Source of the DNA: Natrinema salifodinae
GTDB lineage: Archaea; Halobacteriota; Halobacteria; Halobacteriales; Natrialbaceae
NCBI RefSeq assembly: GCF_900110455.1
Contig: NZ_FOIS01000002.1
Coordinates: forward strand, 558,001-622,000
DNA: 64,000 bases
Direction of reading: 5' to 3'
The notes under the pieces were generated by a model. That model did no database searches and was not told the DNA's origin. It was given only the letters and a program-made list of their open reading frames with translations. The position numbers were made by a program, and so were the translations under genes. Positions 34,899 through 44,497 of this stretch are shown here, piece after piece; positions within the stretch are counted from its first letter, which is position 1, and each line of letters starts with the position of its first letter.

Positions 34899-35060
34899 GG
34901 TCGCGGCTACGACGACCAGCCGGATCCCTCTTTGGTCGGCTCTTGCGTCGCGGGTAGCCGCCCGTTACATCCCGTCGGAACGAACCGTCGCGGGAAGTCG
35001 GAGCCGCCAAAAACGGGAGCCCTAAATACGCGGAGTCGAAGGGTTTAGACGAGAATAGCC

Positions 35061-36491
35061 GTGGCAACCGCAACCGAGTCGTTCCCGCGCCCGATCGGGA
35101 CGCGACGCCGCTTTTCAGCACTGCTCGCAGCGACCGCGCTGGGCGTCTACCTGCTGTTGATCGTCGGCGCCACGACCTCGCTGACGAACGCGGCCGCGTC
35201 GTGTTCGACCTGGCCGACCTGTCACGCCCCGGTCGATCCGCTGAGCCAGACAGAACTCGCGATCGCCTGGGCCCACCGGATCGCCGCCGTCCTCGTCGGT
35301 GTCCTCGTCGCCGCGACCGCCGTCGCCGCGATCCTCGGTGACGTCACTCGCCGCGTCCGCGCGACCCTCGCCGTCGCCGCCGTCCTCTACGTCGTTCAGG
35401 TCGGCGTCGGCGCCGTCACCGCGACGATCGGCCCCGCCGCGATCCTTCCGGGACTGCACCTCGCACTCGGCCTGGTGATCTTCTCTGCCGTCGTGCTGGC
35501 GCTGGCCTGGGACCTCGAACTCGCAACCGGCAGCGAGGACGACACCATCGACTCGCCGGAACCGCTCGAGGCGGTCGAGGAGGTGTCCGCCGCGTCCGAC
35601 CGAACGCTCCCCTCGAGTCGCCTGGCCCGCGCCCGGCTGACCGCCTTCGCCTACTTCCAGATGATGAAACCGCGGCTGATGTGGCTGCTCTGTCTCGTCG
35701 CCGCCGCGGGGATGGCCCTGGCCGCCGGCCCCGGGCTCGAGATTCCCACGATCGTCGCGACGCTGGGCGGCGGCGTCCTCGCGATCGGCGCCTCGGGAAC
35801 GTTCAATCACGTCCTCGAGCGCGACGTCGACCAGAAGATGTCCCGCACCGCCGACCGCCCGCTGGCGGTCGACCTGATCCCGGTCCGCAACGCCCTGCTG
35901 TTCGGGGCCGCGCTGACTGCCGCCTCGCTGGCGACGTTCCTGACGATCAATCGCTTAGCCGCGGCGCTCGGCCTGGCCGCAATCCTGTTCTACAGCGTCG
36001 TCTACACGCTGTTGCTCAAGCCGAACACGGTCCAGAACACGGTCATCGGCGGCGCCGCGGGCGCGCTGCCGGCGCTAATCGGCTGGGCGGCCGTCACGAA
36101 CGAGATCGGCTGGCCGGCGCTGGCGCTTTCGGGCGTCATCTTCCTGTGGACGCCGGCGCACTTCTACAACCTGGCGCTGGCCTACCGCGATGACTACGCC
36201 CGCGGCGGGTTCCCGATGATGCCGGTCGTCCGCGGCGAGACCGTCACCCGGAAGCACATCCTCTACTACATCGCCGCGACGCTGGTGAGTACGATCGCGC
36301 TGGCCTGGATCACCCAACTCGGCCCCTTGTATGCCGCGACGGTCCTGATCTTCGGCGGTATCTTCCTCTGGGCCGCCGTGCGCCTGCACTTCGAACAGAC
36401 CGAGGCCGCGGCGTTCCGGTCGTTCCACGCCTCGAACGCCTTCCTCGGAGCGGTGCTAGTCGCGATTCTGGTGGACGCGCTGGCCATCTAA
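35061..36491 (+). CDS. ctaB: Heme O synthase (CtaB) with N-terminal half-CtaA domain
   Basis: Membrane enzyme for heme O/A synthesis used by terminal oxidases. Residues 1-150 are a four-helix half-CtaA: CSTWPTCHAP (paired Cys as in the CtaA outer loop), AHR and LHLALG (candidate heme-ligand His). Residues ~190-476 are a UbiA-type farnesyltransferase with NHVLERDVDQKMSRTADRP (Asp-rich prenyl site) and YRDDYARGGFPMMP. CtaB would add farnesyl to heme B; the half-CtaA would oxidise heme O, so one chain might do both. The linker (about 150-190) is acidic. GTG 35061 is the start. 476 residues total versus about 290-310 for lone CtaB. Confidence 0.9.
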   Translation: MATATESFPRPIGTRRRFSALLAATALGVYLLLIVGATTSLTNAAASCSTWPTCHAPVDPLSQTELAIAWAHRIAAVLVGVLVAATAVAAILGDVTRRVRATLAVAAVLYVVQVGVGAVTATIGPAAILPGLHLALGLVIFSAVVLALAWDLELATGSEDDTIDSPEPLEAVEEVSAASDRTLPSSRLARARLTAFAYFQMMKPRLMWLLCLVAAAGMALAAGPGLEIPTIVATLGGGVLAIGASGTFNHVLERDVDQKMSRTADRPLAVDLIPVRNALLFGAALTAASLATFLTINRLAAALGLAAILFYSVVYTLLLKPNTVQNTVIGGAAGALPALIGWAAVTNEIGWPALALSGVIFLWTPAHFYNLALAYRDDYARGGFPMMPVVRGETVTRKHILYYIAATLVSTIALAWITQLGPLYAATVLIFGGIFLWAAVRLHFEQTEAAAFRSFHASNAFLGAVLVAILVDALAI

Positions 36492-36548
36492 CGGTCGGCC
36501 CGATTCGTCTGCTCGCTCGTTCTCGTCGAAAAGAGTCGTCGACAGTCC

Positions 36549-37565
36549 TCAGCGGTAGCCGTCGTCGTCGGCGCCGCGGGCCGACTCGATCCGCTCGAAC
36601 TGCTCGTCGCTGAGTTCGACGTCGACCGCGCCGACGTTCTCCTCGAGTTGCTCGGGCGTTCGCGCGCCGATGATCGGCACGCAGGTGAACCGATCCTGCT
36701 CCATCAGCCAGCGCAGGGAGACCTGCGCGGGCGTGGCGTCGACCTGCTCGGCGACGGACCTGACTGCTTCGAGGACCTCCCAGGCGGTCTCGCTGGTGTA
36801 GCGGTCCTCGAAGAGGTCGGTGAGGCTGCCCCGGGAGCCGTCGGGCGCGACGACGGTGCCGTCCTCGTCGCGCTCGTACTTGCCGGTGAGGAAGCCGCCC
36901 GCGAGCGGTGAGTACGGACAGACGGCGACGTCCTGATCGGCACAGACGTCGAGATAGTCGCCGACGTCGTCCGTGTCGGCCGCGTTGAACATCGGCTGGG
37001 TGACGTCGAACCGTTCGAGGCCCTCGACGTCGCTCGTCCACAGCGCCTTGGTGAGCTTCCAGGCGGCCATGCTCGAGGCGCCGAGGTAGTGGACCTTCCC
37101 CTCGCGGACGAGTTCGGTGAGCGTCCGCAGGGTCTCCTCGATCGGCGTATCCTCGTCCCAGCGGTGGATATAGTAGAGGTCGAGGTAGTCGGTGCCGAGC
37201 CGCTCTAAGGTGCCCTCGATCTGGGCGCGGATATGCTTGCGGCCGAGCCCGGAGTCGTTCGGACCGGGCTCGCCCCAGCCGTCGAAGGGGAAGTAGACCT
37301 TCGAGGCGATGACGACGTCCTCGCGGTCGATATCGCGCTCGTCGAGCCACTCGCCGATCCAGCGCTCGCTCGTGCCGTTGGGATCGCCGTAGACGTTCGC
37401 GGTGTCGATGAAGTTGACGCCGCGATCCCAGGCGGCGTCGAGCAACTCGTGGGCCTCCTCGCGGTCCGTCTCGACGGTGCCGTCGCTCTCCTTGCCGAAG
37501 CGCCAGGTACCGAAGCAGAGCTGCGATACCGTCGTGCCCGTGTTTCCGAGCGTCGTGTACTCCAT
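36549..37565 (-). CDS. Aldo/keto reductase
   Basis: NADP-dependent oxidoreductase with TIM-barrel fold, 338 residues from ATG 37565 (MEYTTLGNTG). Catalytic tetrad parts are visible: Asp in FIDTANVYG, Tyr in the same motif, Lys in VIASKVYFP and His in YYIHRWDEDTP. Downstream, VPIIGARTPEQLEENVGA binds the phosphate of NADP. The sequence follows the AKR11/YajO-like branch. Substrate unknown. An upstream ATG (37592) adds nine residues before the conserved start. Confidence 0.93.
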   Translation of the reverse strand: MEYTTLGNTGTTVSQLCFGTWRFGKESDGTVETDREEAHELLDAAWDRGVNFIDTANVYGDPNGTSERWIGEWLDERDIDREDVVIASKVYFPFDGWGEPGPNDSGLGRKHIRAQIEGTLERLGTDYLDLYYIHRWDEDTPIEETLRTLTELVREGKVHYLGASSMAAWKLTKALWTSDVEGLERFDVTQPMFNAADTDDVGDYLDVCADQDVAVCPYSPLAGGFLTGKYERDEDGTVVAPDGSRGSLTDLFEDRYTSETAWEVLEAVRSVAEQVDATPAQVSLRWLMEQDRFTCVPIIGARTPEQLEENVGAVDVELSDEQFERIESARGADDDGYR

Positions 37566-37705
37566 GGCTGCGGGTTCACCGGCGAGGGTCAAAACGAATC
37601 GGGAAGCGGCGAGATGCCGATCGCTCGGAGCACCGCTGTACCGGCACGACGGCCCGTTGGACGCTTTCCGAAGCTACATAGCGCTCGATCGGTCACGTCC
37701 CACTG

Positions 37706-39331
37706 ATGAACCACTGGTGGCGCCGGATCGTCGGCTCGTTGGTCGGCGTCCTCGTTCTCATCTGCGTCTATGCGGGGCTCTATCAGCTGGGAATGGCCGC
37801 CTTCGAGGGCGAGACCAAATCCTACGCCCAATCGATTCAGGTCGTACTCGAGACGCTGACGACGGCCGGCTTCGGCGGCGACGCGCCCTGGCAGAGCACC
37901 GCGATGAACCTGTTCGTGGTCGCGATGAACCTCACGGGCGTCCTGCTGGTCTTTCTCGCCTTGCCGCTGATCGTCGTCCCGCTGTTTCAGGAGGCGCTCC
38001 AAGACCGCCCGCCGGAGGCGACCGACCTCACCGATCACGTCGTCATCTGTTCGTACACGCCCCGGTCGGACGTGCTCGCGGGAGAACTCGAGGCCGCGAA
38101 CGTCCCGTACGTCTTCATCGACGACGATCCCGAACTGGTCGTCGACCTCAACGACGAGGGCACCAACGCCATCTACGGCGAACTCGACCAGGAGGAGACG
38201 CTGCACGCGGCCAACGCCGAGCGCGCCCGCGCGCTCGTCACCGACGTCGACGACGAGACCAATGCGATGGTGATCCTCACCGCGCGCGAGCTCTCGCGCG
38301 ACCTCACGATCGTCAGCGTAGTCGAGGACGAGGACGTCGCGAGCTACCACCGCTACGCCGGGGCCGATGAGATCGTCCGCCCGCGGCGCGTGCTCGGCCA
38401 GAGCCTGGCGACGAAAGCGATGACGACGGTCTCGGCCGAACTCCGAGACACGATCGAACTCAGCGAGGAGCTCGCGGTGACCGAACTACTCGTTCAAGAC
38501 CGCAGCGATCTGGTCGGCCAGACGATCCCGGAATCGGGCATCCGCGACCGGATAGGGATTACCGTCATCGGCGCCTGGTTCAACGGCGAGTTCGTCGCCG
38601 TGCCGGGCGACGAGCACCGGATCGACGGCAACACGATCCTGTTGGTCGCGGGGCGGCGCGACGACCTCTCGGAGGTGAAAGCGCGGACCGTTTCGTCCCT
38701 GCAACGTCGTCCGGATCGCGTGGTCGTGGGCGGCTACGGCGTCGTCGGCCGCGCCGCGGTCGAGACCCTGATGTCCGAGGGCGTCGCGACCTGCGTCGTC
38801 GACGACGCGGACGAGCCGGGCGTCGACGTCGTCGGGAGCGTGACCGACGAGGACGTCCTCGAGGCCGCCGAGGTGAGCGACTCGCGGTCGGTCATCCTCA
38901 CGCACGACGACGACGCGACGATGATCTACGCAACCCTGGTCATCACCCAGCTTGCGCCGGAGGTCGAGATCATCGTCCGCGCGAACGAGACCGAGAACAT
39001 CCCGAAGTTCTACCGCGCCGGCGCCGAGTACGTCCTCTCGCTGTCGATGGTGACCGGGCGGATGCTCGCGTCCGTTCTGATCGAGGACGAGGAGATCCTC
39101 ACGCCGGAAATGCAGTTCGAACTCGTCCGGACGACCGCACCTCGGATCGTCGGCCGGAGCCTCGGCGACGTGGATCTGCGGGCTCGGACTGACTGCACCG
39201 TCGTCGCGGTCGAACGCGACGGAGAGCTGCTGACCGATCTCGGGCCGGAGTTCGTCGTCCGTGGAGACGACATGTTGATCGTCGCGGGGAGCGACGAGGC
39301 GATCAATCGGTTCGTCTCGTTCGCGTTCTGA
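37706..39331 (+). CDS. Two-RCK potassium-channel-type protein
   Basis: 541 residues. Membrane part: helix about 9-30, a pore loop VLETLTTAGFGGDAPW (filter-like TTAGFG, about 50-60) and helix 66-95. Then two RCK (TrkA-N/TrkA-C) modules in tandem: first from VVICSYTPRSDVLAGEL (about 112) to GNTILLVAGRRDD, second from VVVGGYGVVGRAAVETL (about 335) to DDMLIVAGSDEA. The second Rossmann has a proper GxGxxG; the first is modified. This is the layout of ligand-gated K+ channels such as MthK with a double gating ring half. Selectivity needs testing, because the filter is not TVGYG. Confidence 0.87.
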   Translation: MNHWWRRIVGSLVGVLVLICVYAGLYQLGMAAFEGETKSYAQSIQVVLETLTTAGFGGDAPWQSTAMNLFVVAMNLTGVLLVFLALPLIVVPLFQEALQDRPPEATDLTDHVVICSYTPRSDVLAGELEAANVPYVFIDDDPELVVDLNDEGTNAIYGELDQEETLHAANAERARALVTDVDDETNAMVILTARELSRDLTIVSVVEDEDVASYHRYAGADEIVRPRRVLGQSLATKAMTTVSAELRDTIELSEELAVTELLVQDRSDLVGQTIPESGIRDRIGITVIGAWFNGEFVAVPGDEHRIDGNTILLVAGRRDDLSEVKARTVSSLQRRPDRVVVGGYGVVGRAAVETLMSEGVATCVVDDADEPGVDVVGSVTDEDVLEAAEVSDSRSVILTHDDDATMIYATLVITQLAPEVEIIVRANETENIPKFYRAGAEYVLSLSMVTGRMLASVLIEDEEILTPEMQFELVRTTAPRIVGRSLGDVDLRARTDCTVVAVERDGELLTDLGPEFVVRGDDMLIVAGSDEAINRFVSFAF

Positions 39332-39367
39332 GCCGGGTCTCCGAGCCGCGAGCCGCCTTGTCACCCG

Positions 39368-40324
39368 TCAGTCGAACGACGGCAGGACTTCCTCCTCGTA
39401 CATATCGATCGCCTTCTCCTGTTCCTCCCCGATCTGGTGGAAGTAGACGTGGTCGTAGCCTGCGTCGAGGGCCTGCTGGATGCTGTCGATGTGGGCCTGC
39501 GGGTCGGGTTCGGTCGTCGTGCCGGCCTCGGCGATGTCCTCCTTCTCGACCATCTGGGCGGCCTGCTCGAAGTGAGCCGGCGTCGGCAGTTCCTGGCCGA
39601 GTTCGCCGGGGATCGAGCCGTTAGGCCACTTCTCGTAGATCATCTCGATCGCTTCCTCCTCGCTGTCGGCGTAGCAGCCGTGCAGCTGGGTGTACTTCGG
39701 TCCGTCGCCGCCGGCGCCCTCGTAGGCCTCGACCGGCCCCTCCTTCGGGCCGGAACACCAGAGCCCGTCGAGGGTCTCGGCGACCCACTCGGCGGTCTGC
39801 GGGCCGAACGCGCTCCCGATCGTCGTCGGCTGCTCGTCCGGACAGGTGTAGAGGCGGGCGTTCTCGACCGTGTAGTGCTTGCCGTGGTGGCTCGTCGTCT
39901 CGCCGGTCCAGAGCGACCGCATGACGTCCATCGCCTCGTCCAGCATCTCGAGGCGGACGTCGTGTTCGGGCCAGCGCTCGCCCGTGACGTGCTCGTTTAG
40001 GTTCTCGCCGGTGCCGACGCCGAAGGTGAACCGGTCGCCGAACATCTCGTCGACGGTCGCGACCGCGTGGGCGACGTTGACCGGGTGGATCCGGATCGTC
40101 GGACAGGTGACGCCGACGCCGACCTCAATTTCGTCAGTCGCCGTCGCGATCCCGCCTAGCGTCGACCAGACGAACGGCGATTCGCCCTGCTCCGAGACCC
40201 AGGGGTGGAAGTGATCCGAGATCGAGAGGAAATCGAAGCCGGCCTCCTCGGCCCGCTGGGCGATCTCGACGAGTCTCTCGGGACCGAACTCCTCGCTCGA
40301 GAGGGTGTAACCGAGCTGTGGCAT
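39368..40324 (-). CDS. F420-dependent LLM-class oxidoreductase (G6PDH-like)
   Basis: 318 residues of the luciferase-like monooxygenase fold in the F420-dependent glucose-6-phosphate dehydrogenase subgroup (TIGR03557-like). Motifs: EEAGFDFLSISDHFHPW, VGVGVTCPTIRIHPV, GVGTGENLNEHVTGE, and SAFGPQTAEWVAETLDG. Coenzyme F420 is used in haloarchaea, which suits the call. The substrate is not established for haloarchaeal members. It converges with the potassium-channel gene 36 bases away. ATG 40324 gives MPQLGYTLSSEEFGPE. Confidence 0.88.
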   Translation of the reverse strand: MPQLGYTLSSEEFGPERLVEIAQRAEEAGFDFLSISDHFHPWVSEQGESPFVWSTLGGIATATDEIEVGVGVTCPTIRIHPVNVAHAVATVDEMFGDRFTFGVGTGENLNEHVTGERWPEHDVRLEMLDEAMDVMRSLWTGETTSHHGKHYTVENARLYTCPDEQPTTIGSAFGPQTAEWVAETLDGLWCSGPKEGPVEAYEGAGGDGPKYTQLHGCYADSEEEAIEMIYEKWPNGSIPGELGQELPTPAHFEQAAQMVEKEDIAEAGTTTEPDPQAHIDSIQQALDAGYDHVYFHQIGEEQEKAIDMYEEEVLPSFD

Positions 40325-40431
40325 TCCGGGACAGATACCACGAATCGGTGGGTAACGGTTGAGCCTGCGAGGGCAAGAGCGCGAGTCCGAGAATCGAACC
40401 CCTTACCCACGCCGCGCCGGAACCGATTCGT

Positions 40432-41421
40432 ATGGAAGCCGTAGTCGAAGCGACGGACCTCGAGAAGACCTACGGCGAGACCGTCGCCCTGGCGGGGGCC
40501 TCGCTGGCGGTCGACCGCGGCGAGGTCTTCGCCCTGATCGGCCCGAACGGGGCCGGCAAGACGACGCTCGTCCGCGCGCTGACGGGGACGACCGAACCTG
40601 ACGGGGGTCGAGCGCGACTGCTCGGCGAGCCGCCGACGGCCGTCGACCGCGGCCGGCTCGGCGTCCTGCCACAAGAGTTCTCGCCGCCAGGCCGGCTCAG
40701 CGCTCGCGAGCTACTGTCCTACTACGCCGGTCTCTACGACGACCCGCGCGATCCGGACGACGTGCTCGCGGACGTCGGCCTGGCCGACGCGGGCGACACC
40801 TGGTACGAGGACCTCTCGGGCGGCCAGCAGCGCCGGGTCTGCGTCGGCTCCGCGCTGGTCAACGACCCCGACGTCTGCTTCCTCGACGAGCCGACGACGG
40901 GCATCGACCCCGCCGGCCGCCGGACTGTCTGGCGGCTGATCGAGGACCTGGCCGATCGCGGGACGACGGTCGTGCTGACCACCCACGACATGGCCGAGGC
41001 CGAGCGCCTGGCCGACCGCGTCGGGCTGCTCGCCGACGGCTCGCTCGTTGCGCAGGGCTCCCCCGAAGCGCTCGTCCGCGAACACGGCGGCGCGAGCCGG
41101 CTCACGGTCGAGACCGCGGCCGATCCGGAGGCCTTCGACGACCTCGAGTACCCGGTCGAACGGCCGGAGCGCGGCCGCGACCGCTCGTCGACGGGCGCGG
41201 TCGTCGTCCGCGACATCGAACCCGCCGAAATCGGTGCCGTCGTCGACTTCCTCGAAGCGGAGGGAATCGAGTACACCGAACTCTCGTGGGCCGAGCCGGA
41301 CCTCGAGGACGTCTACCTCGCGCTGGCCGACCGGACCGAGCGCGAGCGGACGGCCCGACTCGGCGACGCCGGCGGCGACGGAGACGGCGACGAACTCGCA
41401 CGCGCGGGTGAGACCGCATGA
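40432..41421 (+). CDS. ABC-2-type exporter ATP-binding protein
   Basis: Energising subunit of an ABC exporter, 329 residues. Walker A GPNGAGKTTL (about 37-46), Q-loop LPQEFSP, signature LSGGQQRR (about 133), Walker B VCFLDEPTTG and switch His in VVLTTHDMAEAERL are all present. The C-terminal ~100 residues (from about 225) form an extra domain of the type found in CcmA/DrrA-like ATPases, ending in an acidic tail. It overlaps the permease gene by four bases (ATGA). Cargo (drug, lipid or polysaccharide) cannot be inferred from sequence. Confidence 0.95.
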   Translation: MEAVVEATDLEKTYGETVALAGASLAVDRGEVFALIGPNGAGKTTLVRALTGTTEPDGGRARLLGEPPTAVDRGRLGVLPQEFSPPGRLSARELLSYYAGLYDDPRDPDDVLADVGLADAGDTWYEDLSGGQQRRVCVGSALVNDPDVCFLDEPTTGIDPAGRRTVWRLIEDLADRGTTVVLTTHDMAEAERLADRVGLLADGSLVAQGSPEALVREHGGASRLTVETAADPEAFDDLEYPVERPERGRDRSSTGAVVVRDIEPAEIGAVVDFLEAEGIEYTELSWAEPDLEDVYLALADRTERERTARLGDAGGDGDGDELARAGETA

Positions 41422-42191
41422 GCCGGATGGGGCGCGTCCGGGCGGAGACCAGCGCCGGCTGGCGGTCGTTCGTCCGCCGGCGGACGGCGGTCTTCTTCAC
41501 GTTCTTCTTCCCGGTGATCCTGATCGTCATCTTCGGGGCCCTGATCCGGACCGATCCGACCGGCGAGGGCCTGTTCACGGAGCCGGCGGCCTACTACGTG
41601 CCCGGTTACCTCGCCGTGGTCGTCCTCTTTACCCCCTTATCGCGGATGGGCAGCGAGGTCGCGCGCCACCGCGAGGGTAGCCGCTTCGAGAAGCTTGCGA
41701 CGACGCCGCTGTCCCGCGCTGAGTGGCTGCTCGCCCAGACCGTCGTCAACGCGATCATCATCGGCCTGGCCAGCCTGCTCATCCTCGGCCTGGTCGTCGT
41801 CCTGACGGGCGCCGACATCGCGTTCTCGCCGCTGCTGGTGCCGTACATACTGGTCGGCGTCGTCTGTTTCTGCGGCGTCGGCGCGATGCTCGGCAGCTAC
41901 ACCGAGTCCCAGGACGGCGCGGTCGCGGCCAGCAACGCCATCGGGCTCCCGCTGCTGTTCCTCTCGGAGACGTTCATCTCGCTCTCGCAGTTGCCCGGCT
42001 GGTTCGAGCCGCTGGTGAACCTCTCGCCGCTGACCTACTTCGCGCGCGGCGTGCGGGCCGCGACGTATCCCGACGCGGGAACCGCGGCGGTCGCCGGCGT
42101 CGACCCCGCGCTCGCGAACCTCGCGATCCTCGCTGCGCTCGCACTCGTCGCGTTCGCGCTCGGCGCACGGTCGATCCCGCGGACGGATTGA
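41418..42191 (+). CDS. ABC-2-type exporter permease
   Basis: 257 residues with six hydrophobic segments in ABC2_membrane order: [53 protein letters not shown]-type, [35 protein letters not shown] and a terminal [15 protein letters not shown]. The conserved amphipathic motif [26 protein letters not shown] lies after helix 2. It starts in the ATGA overlap with the ATPase gene, so the two form one exporter. Plasma membrane. Confidence 0.93.
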   Translation: MSRMGRVRAETSAGWRSFVRRRTAVFFTFFFPVILIVIFGALIRTDPTGEGLFTEPAAYYVPGYLAVVVLFTPLSRMGSEVARHREGSRFEKLATTPLSRAEWLLAQTVVNAIIIGLASLLILGLVVVLTGADIAFSPLLVPYILVGVVCFCGVGAMLGSYTESQDGAVAASNAIGLPLLFLSETFISLSQLPGWFEPLVNLSPLTYFARGVRAATYPDAGTAAVAGVDPALANLAILAALALVAFALGARSIPRTD

Positions 42192-42253
42192 TCGCCGGCC
42201 GCCCGCGAGAACGAACCGATTTAGGGCCAGCACCCGAACCGCCGGCATCCAGT

Positions 42254-43648
42254 ATGCGCCCAGCCCACCCCACCGAGCAGGCCGTCGGCATGGAGTACTA
42301 CGTCAGCGACGCCGACGGCGCCGGCGGCCGCCTGCGCGAGGACGACGAGCACTTCCGGGTGCGCGAACTCGAGCGGTTCGACACCGACCCCCTCGACGCG
42401 AGCACGGACGCCTACCCGCACCTGGTCTTCCGGGCGACCCTGCGCGGGTGGGACACCAACGACTTCGCCGCGCGGCTCTCGGATGCGCTCGGCGTCTCCC
42501 GCGAGCGGGTCGCCTGGGCCGGCACGAAGGACAAGTATGCCGTCACCACCCAGCTGTTCTCGGTCTACGGCGCGGATCCCGACGACCTGCCCGAGATCGA
42601 CGGCGTCGACCTCGAGGTGCTCGGCCGCGCGGGTCGATCGCTCGAGTTCGGCGACCTGGCGGGCAACGAGTTCGAACTCGTAGTCAGCGACCCCGCCGCA
42701 CCCGACAACGCGGCGACGATCACCGACGAGTTACACGCGTTCGGGGGGCTCGGCGAGCAGGGCGCCAGGCGGAATCGGAGCGACGACAACGAGGGCGGCG
42801 ACGACGACGGCACGTCGACCTCGATCGGCGTCCCCAACTTCTTCGGCCAGCAGCGCTTTGGCAGCCGCCGCCCGGTCACCCACAAGGTCGGCCTGGCCGT
42901 CGCTCGCGACGACTGGGAGGGCGCGGTGATGGCCTACCTCGGCAATCCGACGGACGCGGAACCGGCGGGGACCCAGGAGGCCAGAACCTTCGTGGACGAA
43001 ACTCGGGACTGGCAGGAAGCCCTCGACCGGTTCCCGAACCGGCTCCGGTACGAGCGCGCGATGCTGCACGAACTCGCCGAGACCGACGGCGAGCCCGATT
43101 CCGAGACCTTCCGCGCGGCCCTCGAACGCGTTCCCTCGAACCTCCAGCGGCTGTTCGTCCACGCCGCCCAATCCTACGCGTTCAACCGGATGCTGAGCGA
43201 GCGCCTCGACCGCGGGCTGCCGTTCGACCGCCCCGTCGAGGGCGACGTGGTCTGTTTCGCCGACACCGACGCCCCCGCGGGGCTCGAACTCCCGGACACC
43301 GACCGCCTCCAGCGCGTCGACGAGCGCCGCGTCGATTCGGTGACCCGCCACTGCGAGCGCGGCCGCGCGTTCGTCACCGCGCCCCTGGTCGGCACCGAGA
43401 CCGCCCTCGCCGACGGCGAACAGGGCGAGATCGAACGCGCCGTGCTCGACGACCTCGAGCTGGCGCCCGACGACTTCGACCTCCCCGGCGAGTTCCACTC
43501 GACCGGGACCAGGCGAGCGATCCTCGTCCGGACCGATCTCGACCTCGAGACCGACCCGCTCACCCTCGAGTTTGCCCTTCCAAAGGGCTCGTACGCGACG
43601 GTCGTCCTCCGGGAGTACCTGAAGGTTGATCCCGTGGATCTCGGCTGA
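42254..43648 (+). CDS. truD: tRNA pseudouridine synthase TruD
   Basis: Isomerises uridine to pseudouridine at tRNA position 13. ATG 42254 gives 464 residues, long for TruD because archaeal members carry extra sequence. The catalytic motif [16 protein letters not shown] (Asp in GTKDK, about residue 96) is clear, as is NEFELVV and [19 protein letters not shown], the TRUD-domain motif, and a C-terminal [18 protein letters not shown]. An acidic low-complexity stretch ([15 protein letters not shown]) sits between conserved blocks, probably a surface loop. The open frame continues upstream but only in a shadow of the permease gene. Confidence 0.94.
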   Translation: MRPAHPTEQAVGMEYYVSDADGAGGRLREDDEHFRVRELERFDTDPLDASTDAYPHLVFRATLRGWDTNDFAARLSDALGVSRERVAWAGTKDKYAVTTQLFSVYGADPDDLPEIDGVDLEVLGRAGRSLEFGDLAGNEFELVVSDPAAPDNAATITDELHAFGGLGEQGARRNRSDDNEGGDDDGTSTSIGVPNFFGQQRFGSRRPVTHKVGLAVARDDWEGAVMAYLGNPTDAEPAGTQEARTFVDETRDWQEALDRFPNRLRYERAMLHELAETDGEPDSETFRAALERVPSNLQRLFVHAAQSYAFNRMLSERLDRGLPFDRPVEGDVVCFADTDAPAGLELPDTDRLQRVDERRVDSVTRHCERGRAFVTAPLVGTETALADGEQGEIERAVLDDLELAPDDFDLPGEFHSTGTRRAILVRTDLDLETDPLTLEFALPKGSYATVVLREYLKVDPVDLG

Positions 43649-43747
43649 GTCCGGCCTCCCGTCTCCAGTCGGTATCCGTTCGCGACAGCGGGCGGACGGG
43701 CGACGGAATTTTTAGGGACGTGTCACGAGTAGCCGACTGGACGAACC

Positions 43748-44089
43748 GTGGATCGCAACACATCGCGCGACGGAGCGAGCGCCGCCCCCGGGACGATCGG
43801 CACGGAGCGCGGTCGTGAGATCGTCGCCTGGCGAAAAACGACCGACGACGGGACACCGGTGTACGAGATCGAGTACGACGGACCAGCGCCGGAGCCGACG
43901 AGCCGATCGCCGACGCTGTTCGGCGCGAGCAGCGGCGGGACGGTGCCAGCCGAAGAGCAATCGGTTCGACTGCCGGACGGAGAGCAGATGTCGGCACGGG
44001 ACGCGGCGTTCGAGACCGAAGGGACGACGCTGCGGATCCGCCACAATCCGTCGCTGGTGGACCGCGTTCGGCGGTACCTCCCGTGGTGA
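43748..44089 (+). CDS. Small haloarchaeal protein of unknown function
   Basis: 113 residues from GTG 43748. The composition is acidic and the part after about residue 25 looks folded (GREIVAWRKTTDDGTPVYEIEYDG, TVPAEEQSVRLPDGEQM, LRIRHNPSLVDRVRRYLPW). A TATA-like gaattttta lies near 43708-43716. No motif for a function. I accept it as a gene because of composition, promoter and lack of competing frames. Confidence 0.6.
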   Translation: MDRNTSRDGASAAPGTIGTERGREIVAWRKTTDDGTPVYEIEYDGPAPEPTSRSPTLFGASSGGTVPAEEQSVRLPDGEQMSARDAAFETEGTTLRIRHNPSLVDRVRRYLPW

Positions 44090-44150
44090 TCGCGGTATTT
44101 TCTGTTCGAGTATGGAGGGTGTTAAATGAAATCTGACTGAATTGGTATCT

Positions 44151-44477
44151 ATGATCGAAGTCGTATCGACGGTCATCGCGGGACTATACGTCGTTCAGGG
44201 GTCGCTGGGGATCGCAGAGCAGCGCGTCTACACCGATGCGCAGCGCGCTCGCGCCCCACTGTTGACGACGGTCAATCCCGCCGTCGCGGTACTGGCCGTC
44301 GGTATCGGCGTCGTCGGCGCGGTGTGGATTCGATTGCGCGGACTACCGTCGCCGTGGTACTTCACGGCCCTCAACTGCGGACTCGCTCTCACGCTCTTCG
44401 TCCAGATCTGGCTGTATCGCGAGATTGGCGTCTCGCACAGTCCGTTGTTCGATCGCGTGTCGGCGCACCTGAACTGA
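44151..44477 (+). CDS. Small membrane protein
   Basis: 108 residues from ATG 44151; an ATG three codons earlier is also in frame. Three hydrophobic segments: VVSTVIAGLYVVQGSLGIA, AVAVLAVGIGVVGAVWI and FTALNCGLALTLFVQIWLY. gttaaatg at 44121-44128 is a TATA-like element 23-30 bases upstream. Function unknown; it is codirectional with the unknown gene before it and convergent with the next. Confidence 0.65.
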   Translation: MIEVVSTVIAGLYVVQGSLGIAEQRVYTDAQRARAPLLTTVNPAVAVLAVGIGVVGAVWIRLRGLPSPWYFTALNCGLALTLFVQIWLYREIGVSHSPLFDRVSAHLN

Positions 44478-44497
44478 CCCGCTCGGCGACGCGGCCC

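Noticed and set aside
40385-40410. gaatcgaacccc, reminiscent of a tRNA T-loop on the minus strand.
   Set aside because: The T-stem does not pair and no other cloverleaf arm is found in about 80 bases.
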